Of a stretch of 64,000 bases of DNA, positions 46,623 through 54,053 are shown piece after piece. The notes below the pieces were generated by a model, which worked only from the letters and a program-made list of their open reading frames with translations, was not told where the DNA came from and did not search any database. How positions within the stretch are numbered: the first letter of the stretch is position 1; each line of letters opens with the position of its first letter. A program made the position numbers and the translations under genes. The DNA is from Streptomyces asiaticus (GTDB lineage: Bacteria; Actinomycetota; Actinomycetes; Streptomycetales; Streptomycetaceae). Location: contig NZ_JAGSHX010000006.1 of NCBI RefSeq assembly GCF_018138715.1, positions 8,618,001-8,682,000 of the forward strand, read 5' to 3'.

Positions 46623-47165
46623 TTGTCCCTGGACCTGTCATCCGTCATAGCGGCGACCACGCAGTGGCTGATCAGGGCCTATCCGGCGGCCGACGGCGCA
46701 ATGAACGCCGCGCTCGCAGAGGCGCAGGCGCGACAGGCCGTGACCGTCGCCACGTGGCTGCGCTACCCGACCACCACCGACGCCGCCCTGGTGACCATGG
46801 CCGGACCGGGCGGTTCCTACCGGCTGGACTGGCTCGTGGACGCGGAGCCGTACGAGATCCGCGGCCCGGACGGCGTCTGGCGCACCTGGGTGGACGAGGT
46901 CGTGGCGAGCTGGGCGGCGGCCCTGCTCACCTGCTCCACCCTGGCGTCCGAGGCCGTGGCGGTGCTCGCCGACTGTGAGCACGCCGCGGGGGCCCCCAGG
47001 GAGTTCCGGCGGCTCACCGACCCCGACGCGCACGACTGGCAGGCCGCGCCGCTGATGCGTCATCCGGACCTGATGGCGTGCGTGGTGGAGCTGCACCGTC
47101 CCCAGCTGCTGGAGCGTCTGCGGCGGCTGCCCAGCGACGACCAGACGCCCACCAGCGCGGCCTGA
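46623..47165 (+). CDS. Unknown protein, Streptomyces type
   Basis: About 180 residues, no family recognised. Features: VIAATTQWLIRAYPAADGAMNAALAEAQARQAVTVATWLRYP, then a strand-rich middle (RLDWLVDAEPYEIRGPDGVWRTWVDEVVASWAAALLTC), and a helical end. No signal or membrane segment. TTG 46623 lies 8 bp after AAGAGGAG; an upstream ATG at 46554 would include the promoter sequence. A Crp-like site and a stress-type promoter lie upstream. Convergent with the MBL gene; a 29-bp repeat covers both ends. Confidence 0.6.
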   Translation: MSLDLSSVIAATTQWLIRAYPAADGAMNAALAEAQARQAVTVATWLRYPTTTDAALVTMAGPGGSYRLDWLVDAEPYEIRGPDGVWRTWVDEVVASWAAALLTCSTLASEAVAVLADCEHAAGAPREFRRLTDPDAHDWQAAPLMRHPDLMACVVELHRPQLLERLRRLPSDDQTPTSAA

Positions 47166-47230
47166 CGGCGCCAGTCCACCCCGAGCGGCCGTCACGGCGC
47201 CAGTCCACCGCGGGCGGCCGTCACGGCGCC
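47165..47230. repeat. Tandem 29-bp repeat spanning two convergent stops
   Basis: Units at 47165-47193 and 47194-47222 (three mismatches or fewer), plus 8 bp of a third. The array includes the end of the unknown gene's stop and the stop of the metallo-hydrolase. Confidence 0.9.
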
Positions 47231-48096
47231 TGGAGCACGCCTTGCGCGTTCACGGTCACGCGCTCGCCACGGGGGCAGTGGACCACCTCGGACGGGAAGT
47301 CCGGGTCCCGGGTCTCCGCCAGGAACGCGGAGAGCGGGGAGCTGAAGGCGGCGTAGTCGTCGTAGTGCACCGGCAGCACCCGCTCCGGCCGTACGACCCT
47401 GACCAGACCGGCCCCCTGGAGCGCGTCCATGGTCACGATCAGCCCGCCCGGAAGCCGGGTGCCGCCCAGGTGGACCACCGCCAGATGCACATCCGGGTAG
47501 CGCCGGGCGATCTCATGGATGCCCCGGAACATCAGCGTGTCGCCGGTGATGTAGACCCGCAGCCGTGGAGGCTCCCCGGGCGCGCCGAAGTCCAGCAGGC
47601 TCCCCATCACCGGTGGCAGCAGCCGCTGCCACCGGCCGGGGGCGTGTCTGCCGGGCAGCGCGGTGATCCGGACCTGGCTGCGGTCGTTCACCAGGACGTG
47701 ATCGTGCCAGGTGGGCAGCCCGGTCGCGCGGCTGAACCCATGGACGCCCTGAAGCCGCCGGGAGGCGTGCGGAGTGGTGATGATGGGCAGCGAGCGGTCC
47801 AGCTGCCGGCGCGCCACCCGGTCCCAGTGGTCGCCGTGCAGATGCGAGAGCACCACGGCGTCCAGGTCGGACGGGATCTCCGAGACGGTCAGGGCGGGCT
47901 CGGCCAGCCGCCGGGACATCAGCCCCTTGCCCAGATAGGCGTACTGGCCCCGGTGCAGGAAGTTGGGGTCGGTGAGCAGCGTCAGCGTGCCGTAGCGGAT
48001 GAGGAGCGTGGCATTGCCGACGAAGAGGAGCTCGGCGGCGCCGTCCGGGGGAGGAGCGGGAGGGGGCACGTTCCGGCCAGGAGCGGGAGGAGTCAT
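47221..48096 (-). CDS. Metallo-beta-lactamase-fold hydrolase
   Basis: 291 residues. The metal site is LSHLHGDHWDRV (HxHxDH), with further ligands His in GRHAPGRW, Asp in YITGDTLMF and His in LPVHYDDY. The order and the ELLFVGNATLLIRYGTLTLLTDPNFL start match the UlaG/NAPE-PLD-like branch (L-ascorbate lactonase, phospholipase or unknown). The N-terminal 20 residues are Pro-rich. ATG 48096 overlaps the upstream gene by ATGA, so it is translated with the unknown helical protein. Confidence 0.85.
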   Translation of the reverse strand: MTPPAPGRNVPPPAPPPDGAAELLFVGNATLLIRYGTLTLLTDPNFLHRGQYAYLGKGLMSRRLAEPALTVSEIPSDLDAVVLSHLHGDHWDRVARRQLDRSLPIITTPHASRRLQGVHGFSRATGLPTWHDHVLVNDRSQVRITALPGRHAPGRWQRLLPPVMGSLLDFGAPGEPPRLRVYITGDTLMFRGIHEIARRYPDVHLAVVHLGGTRLPGGLIVTMDALQGAGLVRVVRPERVLPVHYDDYAAFSSPLSAFLAETRDPDFPSEVVHCPRGERVTVNAQGVLQAP

Positions 48097-48632
48097 GTGC
48101 CGACCACCGCCTCCCGCGGTTCCGTCCGGCCGGGGCTGAACATCGTGGTGGCCGCGGCCTCGTGCAGCGACGCCAGCGTCGCGCGCTGCCGCCGCGCCCG
48201 GTCCAACAGCTCGGTGAGCCGATCGGAGTCCAGCCGGGGGTCCTCGCCGGCCGCGGCCAGCAGCGCGTGCCACAGCAGCGCCTTGCCCTCCACGCCGATC
48301 CGCAGCGACTCCAGCTCGAGGACCGTGCTGAGCCCGGAGCGCCGCCGCAGCCGACCGTTGGGCTTCAGCCGCCCGGCCTTCTCGCCCAGCCAGCCCCCGT
48401 AGACCTTGTAGCGTCGGACGGGCACCTCGAGGTCGGCCATGACGGTCAGGAGGGCCTGGCGGTCCTCCATGATCTGCACGGCGAGGTCCTCCAGGTCGCC
48501 GCCGAAGGGCGCCTGGCGGTGCACGCGGGCCGCGCGGCGGGCCAGCTGCATTCCGGCCGTCGCCCCGGCCAGGTGGTCGTTGAGGTAGATGCCGAGAGTG
48601 CGGGGGGATGTCGATGTCCTGGGCTCGCTCAT
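48093..48632 (-). CDS. Unknown helical protein, paralogue of the gene at 17250
   Basis: About 179 residues; shares LGIYLNDHLAGATAGMQLARR, DLEVPVRR-K, GVEGKALLWHALLAA and DRLTELLDRAR-QRATLASLH with the protein at 17250-17780. These two are the only members in the window. The sequence is a likely four-helix arrangement with many Arg/Leu, no membrane segment. ATG 48632 has AAAGGACG before it; a longer reading from 48671 adds a repeat-derived leader. Linked to an MBL hydrolase here and a STAS-ANTAR-GAF protein there. Function unknown. Confidence 0.65.
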   Translation of the reverse strand: MSEPRTSTSPRTLGIYLNDHLAGATAGMQLARRAARVHRQAPFGGDLEDLAVQIMEDRQALLTVMADLEVPVRRYKVYGGWLGEKAGRLKPNGRLRRRSGLSTVLELESLRIGVEGKALLWHALLAAAGEDPRLDSDRLTELLDRARRQRATLASLHEAAATTMFSPGRTEPREAVVGT

Positions 48633-48655
48633 GATCGTCCTTTGGGATTCGGCAC

Positions 48656-48721
48656 GGTCGTATCGGGCCACGCGCCGGTCGTACCGGGCCCCGGCCGTAC
48701 CAGGCCCGGCCGTATCGGGCC
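48656..48721. repeat. Four imperfect copies of a 14-bp unit in a promoter region
   Basis: GGYCGTAYCRGGCC occurs at 48656, 48677, 48693 and 48708, at 21, 16 and 15-bp intervals; the first and last are also followed by ACGCGCC. It lies 24-90 bp upstream of the unknown helical gene and could bind a regulator several times. Confidence 0.7.
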
Positions 48722-48815
48722 ACGCGCCCAGGGAGTGCCCAGCTCCGGTCGGCTCAACCAGCCCCGCGCCCCTCGTCGCGGCCGCCCGCCCGCCGGGACG
48801 GCTGACGTCGCGGCC

Positions 48816-49217
48816 TCAGCCCTCCGGAGCCACCCGCCGCCGGTAGTGCGGGCACCGGGTGAGGTCGTCGTGCTCACAGCCGAGGGCGCATGCGACGAGC
48901 GCGGGCGAGTCCCGCGCGGCGGCGACGCGGGAGCGGAGCGTCTCGGCCTCGCGCCGCAGGATGTCCCGGCGGTCGGCCGGCTCGGTGGCGGCGGTCAGGG
49001 CGCGGATGGTGTCCAGGCCGAGCCCGGCTTCCTTGGCGCGCAGGATGACGGCCACCCTGACGAGGTCGGCCTCGCCGTAACGGCGGCGCCCGGCGCTGTC
49101 GCGCGCGGGGCACGGCAGGCCCACGGTCTCCCAGTGCCGCAGCACATGGGCGGCCGGCCCGAAACGCTGCGCGACCTCGCCGATGGCCATGGCCGCCATG
49201 GCGCCGCTTGACTTCAT
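48816..49217 (-). CDS. MerR-family regulator
   Basis: About 133 residues from ATG 49217. The winged helix is AIGEVAQRFGPAAHVLRHWETVGL then GRRRYGEADLVRVAVILRAKEAGLGL. The C-terminus has a CALGCEHDDLTRCPHYRRRV cysteine/histidine cluster, probably for metal or for dimer structure. The start could be any of several Met codons (49217, 49199, 49190). It is divergent from a broken methyltransferase gene, with a MerR-type promoter between. Confidence 0.82.
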   Translation of the reverse strand: MKSSGAMAAMAIGEVAQRFGPAAHVLRHWETVGLPCPARDSAGRRRYGEADLVRVAVILRAKEAGLGLDTIRALTAATEPADRRDILRREAETLRSRVAAARDSPALVACALGCEHDDLTRCPHYRRRVAPEG

Positions 49218-49238
49218 GCCGACATCAAGTCGCAGTCT
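49207..49238 (+). promoter_or_regulatory. MerR-type operator-promoter
   Basis: CTTGA at 49207 and TCAAG at 49225-49229 are the arms of an inverted repeat that overlaps TTGACT (-35, 49208-49213). With CAGTCT (49233-49238) as -10 the spacer is 19 bp, the long spacing typical of promoters activated by MerR proteins. It points toward the methyltransferase gene. Confidence 0.5.
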
Positions 49239-49262
49239 CGCGGTCATGTCCGCGGTCATGTC

Positions 49263-50039
49263 CAAGGAGAAGCACAGCGAGCGGGACGTACGGGGAAGGG
49301 GCCACCGATGCCCTCATCGCGCGGCTGGACCGCGTCGAGCGGTCGCCCGAGGCCGAGCGGTTGCGCGCCAGGACCTACGAGCTCCTGGCGATCGAGCCGG
49401 GCGCCCGCGTGGTCGACGTGGGCTGCGGCGCCGGGCGGGCCGTGGCCGAACTGACCGGGCGCGGGGCGCGGGTGACGGGTGTGGACGCCGACGAGCGGAT
49501 GGTCGCCGTGGCCCGCGAGCGGTGGCCCGGCGCCGACATCCGGGTCGCGGACGTGGGCCGCCTGCCGTTCGGCGAGGCCACGGTGCACGGCTACCGGGCC
49601 GACAAGGTCCTCCATGAACTCCCCGACCCGGCCGGGGCGTTGGCCGAGGCCCGCCGGGTGCTCGCACCCGGGTGGGCGGGTGGTGCTGGTCGGCCAGGAC
49701 GGGGAGGCGCTGGTCGTGGACGCCGACGACGCGGCCCTGACCAGCACCATCGTGCGCGCCCGCGCAAGCCTCGTCCCCTTGCCCCGCGCCGCACGCGGCC
49801 AGCGCGGTCTGCTGCTGGATGCCGGGCTGGGCGATGTCACGACGGAGGCGCACACCACTGTTCTGACCGGGCCCGAGACGCTGCGGTTGCTCACCGGCCC
49901 GGCCGAGGCCGCGTGCGCGGCCGGTGCGATCACCCGGGGCCAGGCCGGGGCGTGGTGTGCCGAACAGCGCGAACGCGCCCGCGCCGACCGGCTCCTCCTC
50001 GCCGTACCCCTGTTCCTGGCGGCCGGAACAGCACGGTGA
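49263..50039 (+). pseudogene. SAM-dependent methyltransferase, frameshifted
   Basis: Methyltransferase motifs are clear: YGEGATDALIARLDRVERSPEAERLR, ARVVDVGCGAGRAVAELTGRGARVTGVDADERMVAVAR and DKVLHELPDPAGALAEARRVLAPG. At 49670-49672 a GGG run has one base too many; after it the frame changes to RVVLVGQDGEALVVDADDAALTSTIVRARASL and a normal end at 50039. The start is also unclear: AAGGAG at 49263 has no start codon in the right frame after it. Divergent from a MerR-family regulator, so probably once an inducible resistance or modification gene. A sequencing error at the G run cannot be excluded. Confidence 0.7.
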
Positions 50040-50073
50040 AAGGGCCGACGAGCACGGCCCGGAAGCCGGCCGC

Positions 50074-50583
50074 TCAGGCCCCCACGACCCCGTCCACGCC
50101 CTCGCGCAGAAAGTCCGCGTGCCCGTTGTGGCGGCCGTACTCCAGCAGCACATGCACCAGCACCATCCGCAGCGACACCTCCTCGCCCCACCGGGGCTGG
50201 TGGCCCGCCAGGTCGAGCGAGTCCGCCTCCCGTTCGATCCGGCGGGAGGTCTCGACCTCCGCCTCCCAGGCCGCGAACGTCTCGGCTCCGGTCGCCTCGC
50301 TCACGTCGTACGCCGCCTGGAAGTCGATCGTCGGGGACCAGACCATCGGCGCGTCGTTGTCCTCGAACACCCTCCGGAACCAGGCCCGTTCCACCTCGGC
50401 CAGGTGCCGCACCAGGCCCAGCAGCGTCAGCGTCGAGGGCGGCATCGACCGTTGCCGCAGTTCCTCGTCCGTCAGCCCCTCGCACTTCATGGCGAGCGTC
50501 GCCCGCTGGTAGTCGAGGAAGGCGCGCAGGGTTTCGCGTTCGTCGCCGAAGTGGGGTGGTTCCGGGCGGCTGTCGGCGGTCAT
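50074..50583 (-). CDS. DinB-family protein (DUF664-like)
   Basis: 169 residues. The four-helix bundle is ETLRAFLDYQRATLAMKCEGLTDEELRQR, LTLLGLVRHLAEVERAWF with the metal His, and LRMVLVHVLLEYGRHNGHADFLREG with the other two. Such proteins bind zinc or nickel; some are mycothiol- or bacillithiol-dependent transferases. Monocistronic and convergent with the broken methyltransferase; ATG 50583 has GAGGACGACCG upstream. Confidence 0.87.
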   Translation of the reverse strand: MTADSRPEPPHFGDERETLRAFLDYQRATLAMKCEGLTDEELRQRSMPPSTLTLLGLVRHLAEVERAWFRRVFEDNDAPMVWSPTIDFQAAYDVSEATGAETFAAWEAEVETSRRIEREADSLDLAGHQPRWGEEVSLRMVLVHVLLEYGRHNGHADFLREGVDGVVGA

Positions 50584-50738
50584 GGTCGGTCGTCCTCCTC
50601 GACGGCTGGGCGGGCCCCTGAGCGGTGCCGCTCGGCCTCATAGGACCACGGCCGCATGGACCCGGCCGCACCGGGGCCATGGCCGAAACGCCGAGAAGGG
50701 CTCCCCGGCCCGGGGCCGCCCCGGGCCGGGGAGGGTGG

Positions 50739-51779
50739 TCAGTCCTCGTCCTCCTCGTCCTCGAAGGCGTCGCCGATCTCGTCGACGACCTCCGCGGTGA
50801 CCATTCCGCCGACGACGCCGACCGCGACACCCGCCGCGACGCCTCCGACGACCGCCGCGGTGCTCGGGCCGGAGCGCCGCCCGCCGTCGTGGTGCCCGTC
50901 GTGGCTGTAACCGTGCCCGGCATGCTCACCGTGACCGTACGAGCCATGGGCGCCGTACGAGCCGTGGGAGCCGTAAGAGTCGTGCGAGCCGTAAGAGCCA
51001 TAGGCGGCGCGCCGCTCGACGAGCCGGCTGATCCAGGCGTCGACCTCGGCGTTCCAGTCGCGGTGCTCGACGCCCTCGTGACCAACGGTGAAGAGCGTGA
51101 GGGCGTCCTCGCCCGAGGAGAAGAGCCCGCCGCGCTTGTCGGCCTCCAGGACGACGTCCATGCCGCCCGGGTTCGCCAGGAACGTCACCTCCAGCTCGTT
51201 GAGGGCGTGGGCGTACTGGGGAGCCGGGGTGAGCTCGATCTCCTGGTAGAACGGCAGCCGCTGCCCGGTGCCGCCCACATGGCCCAGCTCCAGATCGGCG
51301 GACTTGAAGCCGAAGCCGAGCTGCCCCAGCGCCTCCAGAACGGCCTCCTGGGCCGGCAGCGGGGCCACGGTCAGCTGGTCGAGGTCGCCCTTGTCCTTCG
51401 CGCCCGCGACCGACAGCCCGGTGCGGACGCCGAGGATGATGCCCAGCGGCTGCCCGTACAGCTCGGTGATCGGCGTCTCCCAGGGGAGGTGGGCGGTGAA
51501 CGGGAGGCTGCGGTGCTCGCCCTCGGCGAGCCGGAAACCGCCGCCGACGGTGAAGCGGTCGAAGAGGACGACCCCCTCCCGCTCCTCGTCGCCGTGCTCG
51601 TCCTCCACCCGGGCCACGAGCTCCAGCGTGATCTGCTCGATCTCGAAGTCCGCCGTGCCGCCCCGGAGATGGACCTGACCGGTCAGCGGCCCGCCGGGGT
51701 GTACCGGGCCGGGGTCCAGCACCGTGTCCACGGTGGGTCCGCCGACACCGAGCGAGCCGAGCAGTCGTTTGAACACCAT
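50739..51779 (-). CDS. Spo0M-like sporulation-control protein with Gly/His/Tyr-rich tail
   Basis: 346 residues. Residues 1-240 have the arrestin-like Spo0M fold (MVFKRLLGSLGVGGPTVDTVLDPG, GGPLTGQVHLRGG, and LELVARVEDEHGDEE). The tail 240-310 contains repeated Ser/Tyr/Gly/His (YGSHDSYGSHGSYGAHGSYGHGEHAGHG), then a glycine-zipper-like hydrophobic segment (STAAVVGGVAAGVAVGVVGGMV), and ends acidic (EDEEDED). Spo0M of Bacillus affects sporulation and cell shape; the role in Streptomyces is unknown. ATG 51779 lies 9 bp after GGAG. Isolated gene, upstream of a LysR regulator on the same strand. Confidence 0.85.
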   Translation of the reverse strand: MVFKRLLGSLGVGGPTVDTVLDPGPVHPGGPLTGQVHLRGGTADFEIEQITLELVARVEDEHGDEEREGVVLFDRFTVGGGFRLAEGEHRSLPFTAHLPWETPITELYGQPLGIILGVRTGLSVAGAKDKGDLDQLTVAPLPAQEAVLEALGQLGFGFKSADLELGHVGGTGQRLPFYQEIELTPAPQYAHALNELEVTFLANPGGMDVVLEADKRGGLFSSGEDALTLFTVGHEGVEHRDWNAEVDAWISRLVERRAAYGSYGSHDSYGSHGSYGAHGSYGHGEHAGHGYSHDGHHDGGRRSGPSTAAVVGGVAAGVAVGVVGGMVTAEVVDEIGDAFEDEEDED

Positions 51780-51913
51780 CGGGGCGTCCACTCCTTCAAT
51801 GTGCGTACTGTCGCGTATGCGCAGGGGCTTCTACATGCATGTAGAAGCATAGGGGTGTGTGCCGCGACGGGACGGCCCATCCGGGCGCGTTGACGGCGGA
51901 AGGCCGAAAATGA

Positions 51914-52843
51914 TCACTCGCGGCGCGCTCCGGGATTCCCTTCGGGCGAGGCGTCGCCGCGCAAGGTACCGGCCACCGTGTCCGCGAAGGCCCGGGCCAG
52001 CGGCGGGAGCGCGTCCCAGCGGCGTGCCGCCCAGCCGACCGGCAGCGGCGGCAGCGCGGGGATCGGGACGAGCCGCAGCGGCCCGTCGTCCCCGGGCACC
52101 GGCAGCCCCGGCAGGGCGGGCACCACGGCGCGCCCCAGGCCGAGTTCGGCCAGCAGCAGGGCCGTGTCCCAGTCGGCGACGCCGGTGTCGGAACCGGCCC
52201 GTACGCCCAGCTCGGCCAGGGCCGCGTGGAGCTGCCCGCCGGAGGTGGAGTTCGGCGGCAGCCGTACGAGGGGGATCTCGGCGAGGTCGGACACCTCCAC
52301 CCGCGACCGGGCCGCGAGCGGATCCCCGGCCCGCAGGGCGAGCACCCACGGCAGCTCGGCCACCGGCCGCTGCTCGACACCGCGCACCGGCCCGCCGAGG
52401 GTGATCCAGGCCAGATCCAGCTTGCCGGCGATGAGCGCGCCGAGACAGCCCCGGCTCGAACTCTCGGTCTGGAACTCCAGGTTCACCTTCGGATAGCGGC
52501 GGCGGAACGAGACGATCGCCTCGGCCATGAAGTGCCGCACGGTGGTGCTGCCGGTGGTGATCCGCACCGAACCGCTCTCCCCGTGCACCAGGTCCCCCAG
52601 CCGCCGCAGCGCCAGATCGAGCCCGGCGATCCCGTCGGCGGCGGCCTCGCACAGAATGCGTCCCGCCGGAGTGGGCACGACCCCGCGTGCCTGGCGCTCC
52701 AGCAGGCTGACGCCGGTCTCGCGTTCCAGCCGCTTCACCCGCTGGCTCACCGCCGACTGTGTGCAGGTCAGCTCCCGGGCCACGGCGCTGAGGCTGCCGG
52801 CCCGGCACACGGCCACGAACACCCGCAGATCGTCCAGAGTCAT
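51914..52843 (-). CDS. LysR-family regulator
   Basis: 309 residues. The N-terminal helix-turn-helix is MTLDDLRVFVAVCRAGSLSAVARELTCTQSAVSQRVKRLERETGVSLL. The ligand domain begins near 90 (GSVRITTGSTTVRHFMAEAIVSFRRRYP). ATG 52843 gives the usual N-terminus; a TTG three codons upstream is a weaker option. Divergent from the DUF6817-like gene at 53024, with a 15-bp palindrome between, so it probably controls that gene and itself. Confidence 0.9.
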   Translation of the reverse strand: MTLDDLRVFVAVCRAGSLSAVARELTCTQSAVSQRVKRLERETGVSLLERQARGVVPTPAGRILCEAAADGIAGLDLALRRLGDLVHGESGSVRITTGSTTVRHFMAEAIVSFRRRYPKVNLEFQTESSSRGCLGALIAGKLDLAWITLGGPVRGVEQRPVAELPWVLALRAGDPLAARSRVEVSDLAEIPLVRLPPNSTSGGQLHAALAELGVRAGSDTGVADWDTALLLAELGLGRAVVPALPGLPVPGDDGPLRLVPIPALPPLPVGWAARRWDALPPLARAFADTVAGTLRGDASPEGNPGARRE

Positions 52844-52874
52844 AACCCCCAAGGTAGAGCTTGGAGTTGGCGAG

Positions 52875-52889
52875 CAATCCCCAGGATTG
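52875..52889. promoter_or_regulatory. Palindrome between LysR and its divergent neighbour
   Basis: CAATCC-CCA-GGATTG is a perfect 6-bp-arm inverted repeat in the 180-bp divergent region. It lies 32 bp from the LysR start and may be the LysR recognition site. Confidence 0.5.
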
Positions 52890-53023
52890 ACTGGGATGGC
52901 GAGTGGTCGCGACGATCGTCGCAGGGCTCAGGCGGCAACCCGTACGGCGCTGGCACGAGGATCCGGACCGGGTGGGGGCGCGGTACGGGTGCCGACCTGC
53001 CAAGCACCGAAAGGACGCGACCT

Positions 53024-53599
53024 GTGCCTGCCGCTCCCCCTCCCGCCGCCGCCGACCGGGCCGTCACCCTCCTGCGCCGCCTCGGCGCCGCGCGCATCGC
53101 CCACCCCGGTGGCAGCACCCTCCTCGCCCACCTCCAGCGCGTACGCGCCCGGCTCGCCGCCTGGGGAGCCCGCCCCGAACTCCAACTCGCCGGGCTGTGC
53201 CACGCGTTCTACGGAACCGACGGCTTCCCCGTCACCCTGCTGCCCCTCGGCCGCCGCGGCGAACTCGTGGCGGTGATCGGCGCGGAGGCCGAAGCCATCG
53301 TGTACCTCTACGCGAGCTGCGACCGGAAGGCCACTTGCCCGGTGCTCGGCGACCCCGGCGCGCTCTTCCACGACCGCTTCACCGGCCGTGCGCACACCCC
53401 CGAGCCCCGGCTGCTCCGGGACTTCGCCGAGCTGTCGGCCGCCAATGAGCTCGACCTCGCTCGCTTCGACCCCGCCCTGCGCCGGCGGCGCGGCCCCGAA
53501 CTCCTCGCCCTGTTCACCCGCTGCCGCCCGCTGCTCAGCCGCCCGGCCTGGCTCGACGGCCATGCGCTCCTCGCGCCGTCCCCGCTCGCGCGCGACTGA
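53024..53599 (+). CDS. DUF6817-like protein
   Basis: 191 residues: TLLRRLGAARIAHPGGSTLLAHLQRVRARLAAWG, LQLAGLCHAFYGTDGFPVTLLPLGRRGELVAVIGAEAEAIVYLYASCDRKAT, and DFAELSAANELDLARF. The conserved His, the HAFYGT segment and the Asp suggest an HD-domain-like metal site; it probably belongs to the DUF6817 group, whose function is unknown. GTG 53024 is 9 bp after AAAGGA. Divergent from a LysR regulator. Nothing links it to the injection system that follows. Confidence 0.65.
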   Translation: MPAAPPPAAADRAVTLLRRLGAARIAHPGGSTLLAHLQRVRARLAAWGARPELQLAGLCHAFYGTDGFPVTLLPLGRRGELVAVIGAEAEAIVYLYASCDRKATCPVLGDPGALFHDRFTGRAHTPEPRLLRDFAELSAANELDLARFDPALRRRRGPELLALFTRCRPLLSRPAWLDGHALLAPSPLARD

Positions 53600-54053
53600 A
53601 GTGCCTGCTCAGCGGGCGCTGCCCGCGGGCGCGGGTGTGATATCGCCGGAAGCGCGGGACCGCAAAACGGCGCGCCGCACCCTTCACCTTTTCGGCTCGT
53701 TCTCGTCGTCGGCGCACACCGGCCGGGATTTTGTGATCAAGAATTGCCGGAAGCGTTCGCCCACGGTAATAGCTTGGTCAACTCCGTGGAGAGAAAGAAA
53801 CGATCTAGGAATTCCCCGTGAAGGAGATGACCGGATCAACGCCTTGACCGGAATCACGCCGAGCGTCGAAACTCAAACCGCACTCACGCATCAGGAGCCG
53901 CAAGCGACGTTCCGAACCCTGCGATACCGGTTTCGCGGGGGCGTGCGACCGGGGGAAGTGCAAGGAGAAGTTGTGTGCGCGGCAGGAAATCCGTGCGCGT
54001 GATCTTCACTTCCCCTCCTCATCTCTTGATGCGCTGAAGAGAATGGAGGGGGA
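53600..54053. other. Long leader/intergenic region before the injection system
   Basis: This 454-bp region has lower GC than its surroundings and no coding-like third-position bias. It holds a promoter (53744), a near-direct repeat of 15 bp (53829-53843 and 53846-53860, GACCGGATCAACGCC-like), and short ORFs with good ribosome sites, of which GTG 53973 to TGA 54002 (nine residues) follows AAGGAG. GGAGGGGG precedes the sheath ATG. Regulation of injection-system translation through the leader is possible but unproven. Confidence 0.45.
53744..53772 (+). promoter_or_regulatory. Promoter of the contractile injection system
   Basis: TTGCCG (53744-53749), an optimal 17-bp spacer and TAATAG (53767-53772). 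Transcription would begin near 53779, giving a 5' leader of about 275 bases before the sheath gene. Confidence 0.6.

Noticed and set aside
48656..48721. Possible CRISPR array
   Set aside because: Units are 14 bp and the gaps are only 1-7 bp; no spacers or cas genes.
53388..54002. Open frame covering the end of the DUF6817-like gene and the leader
   Set aside because: Third-position GC is far below neighbouring genes and no family or strong start fits; treated as leader.
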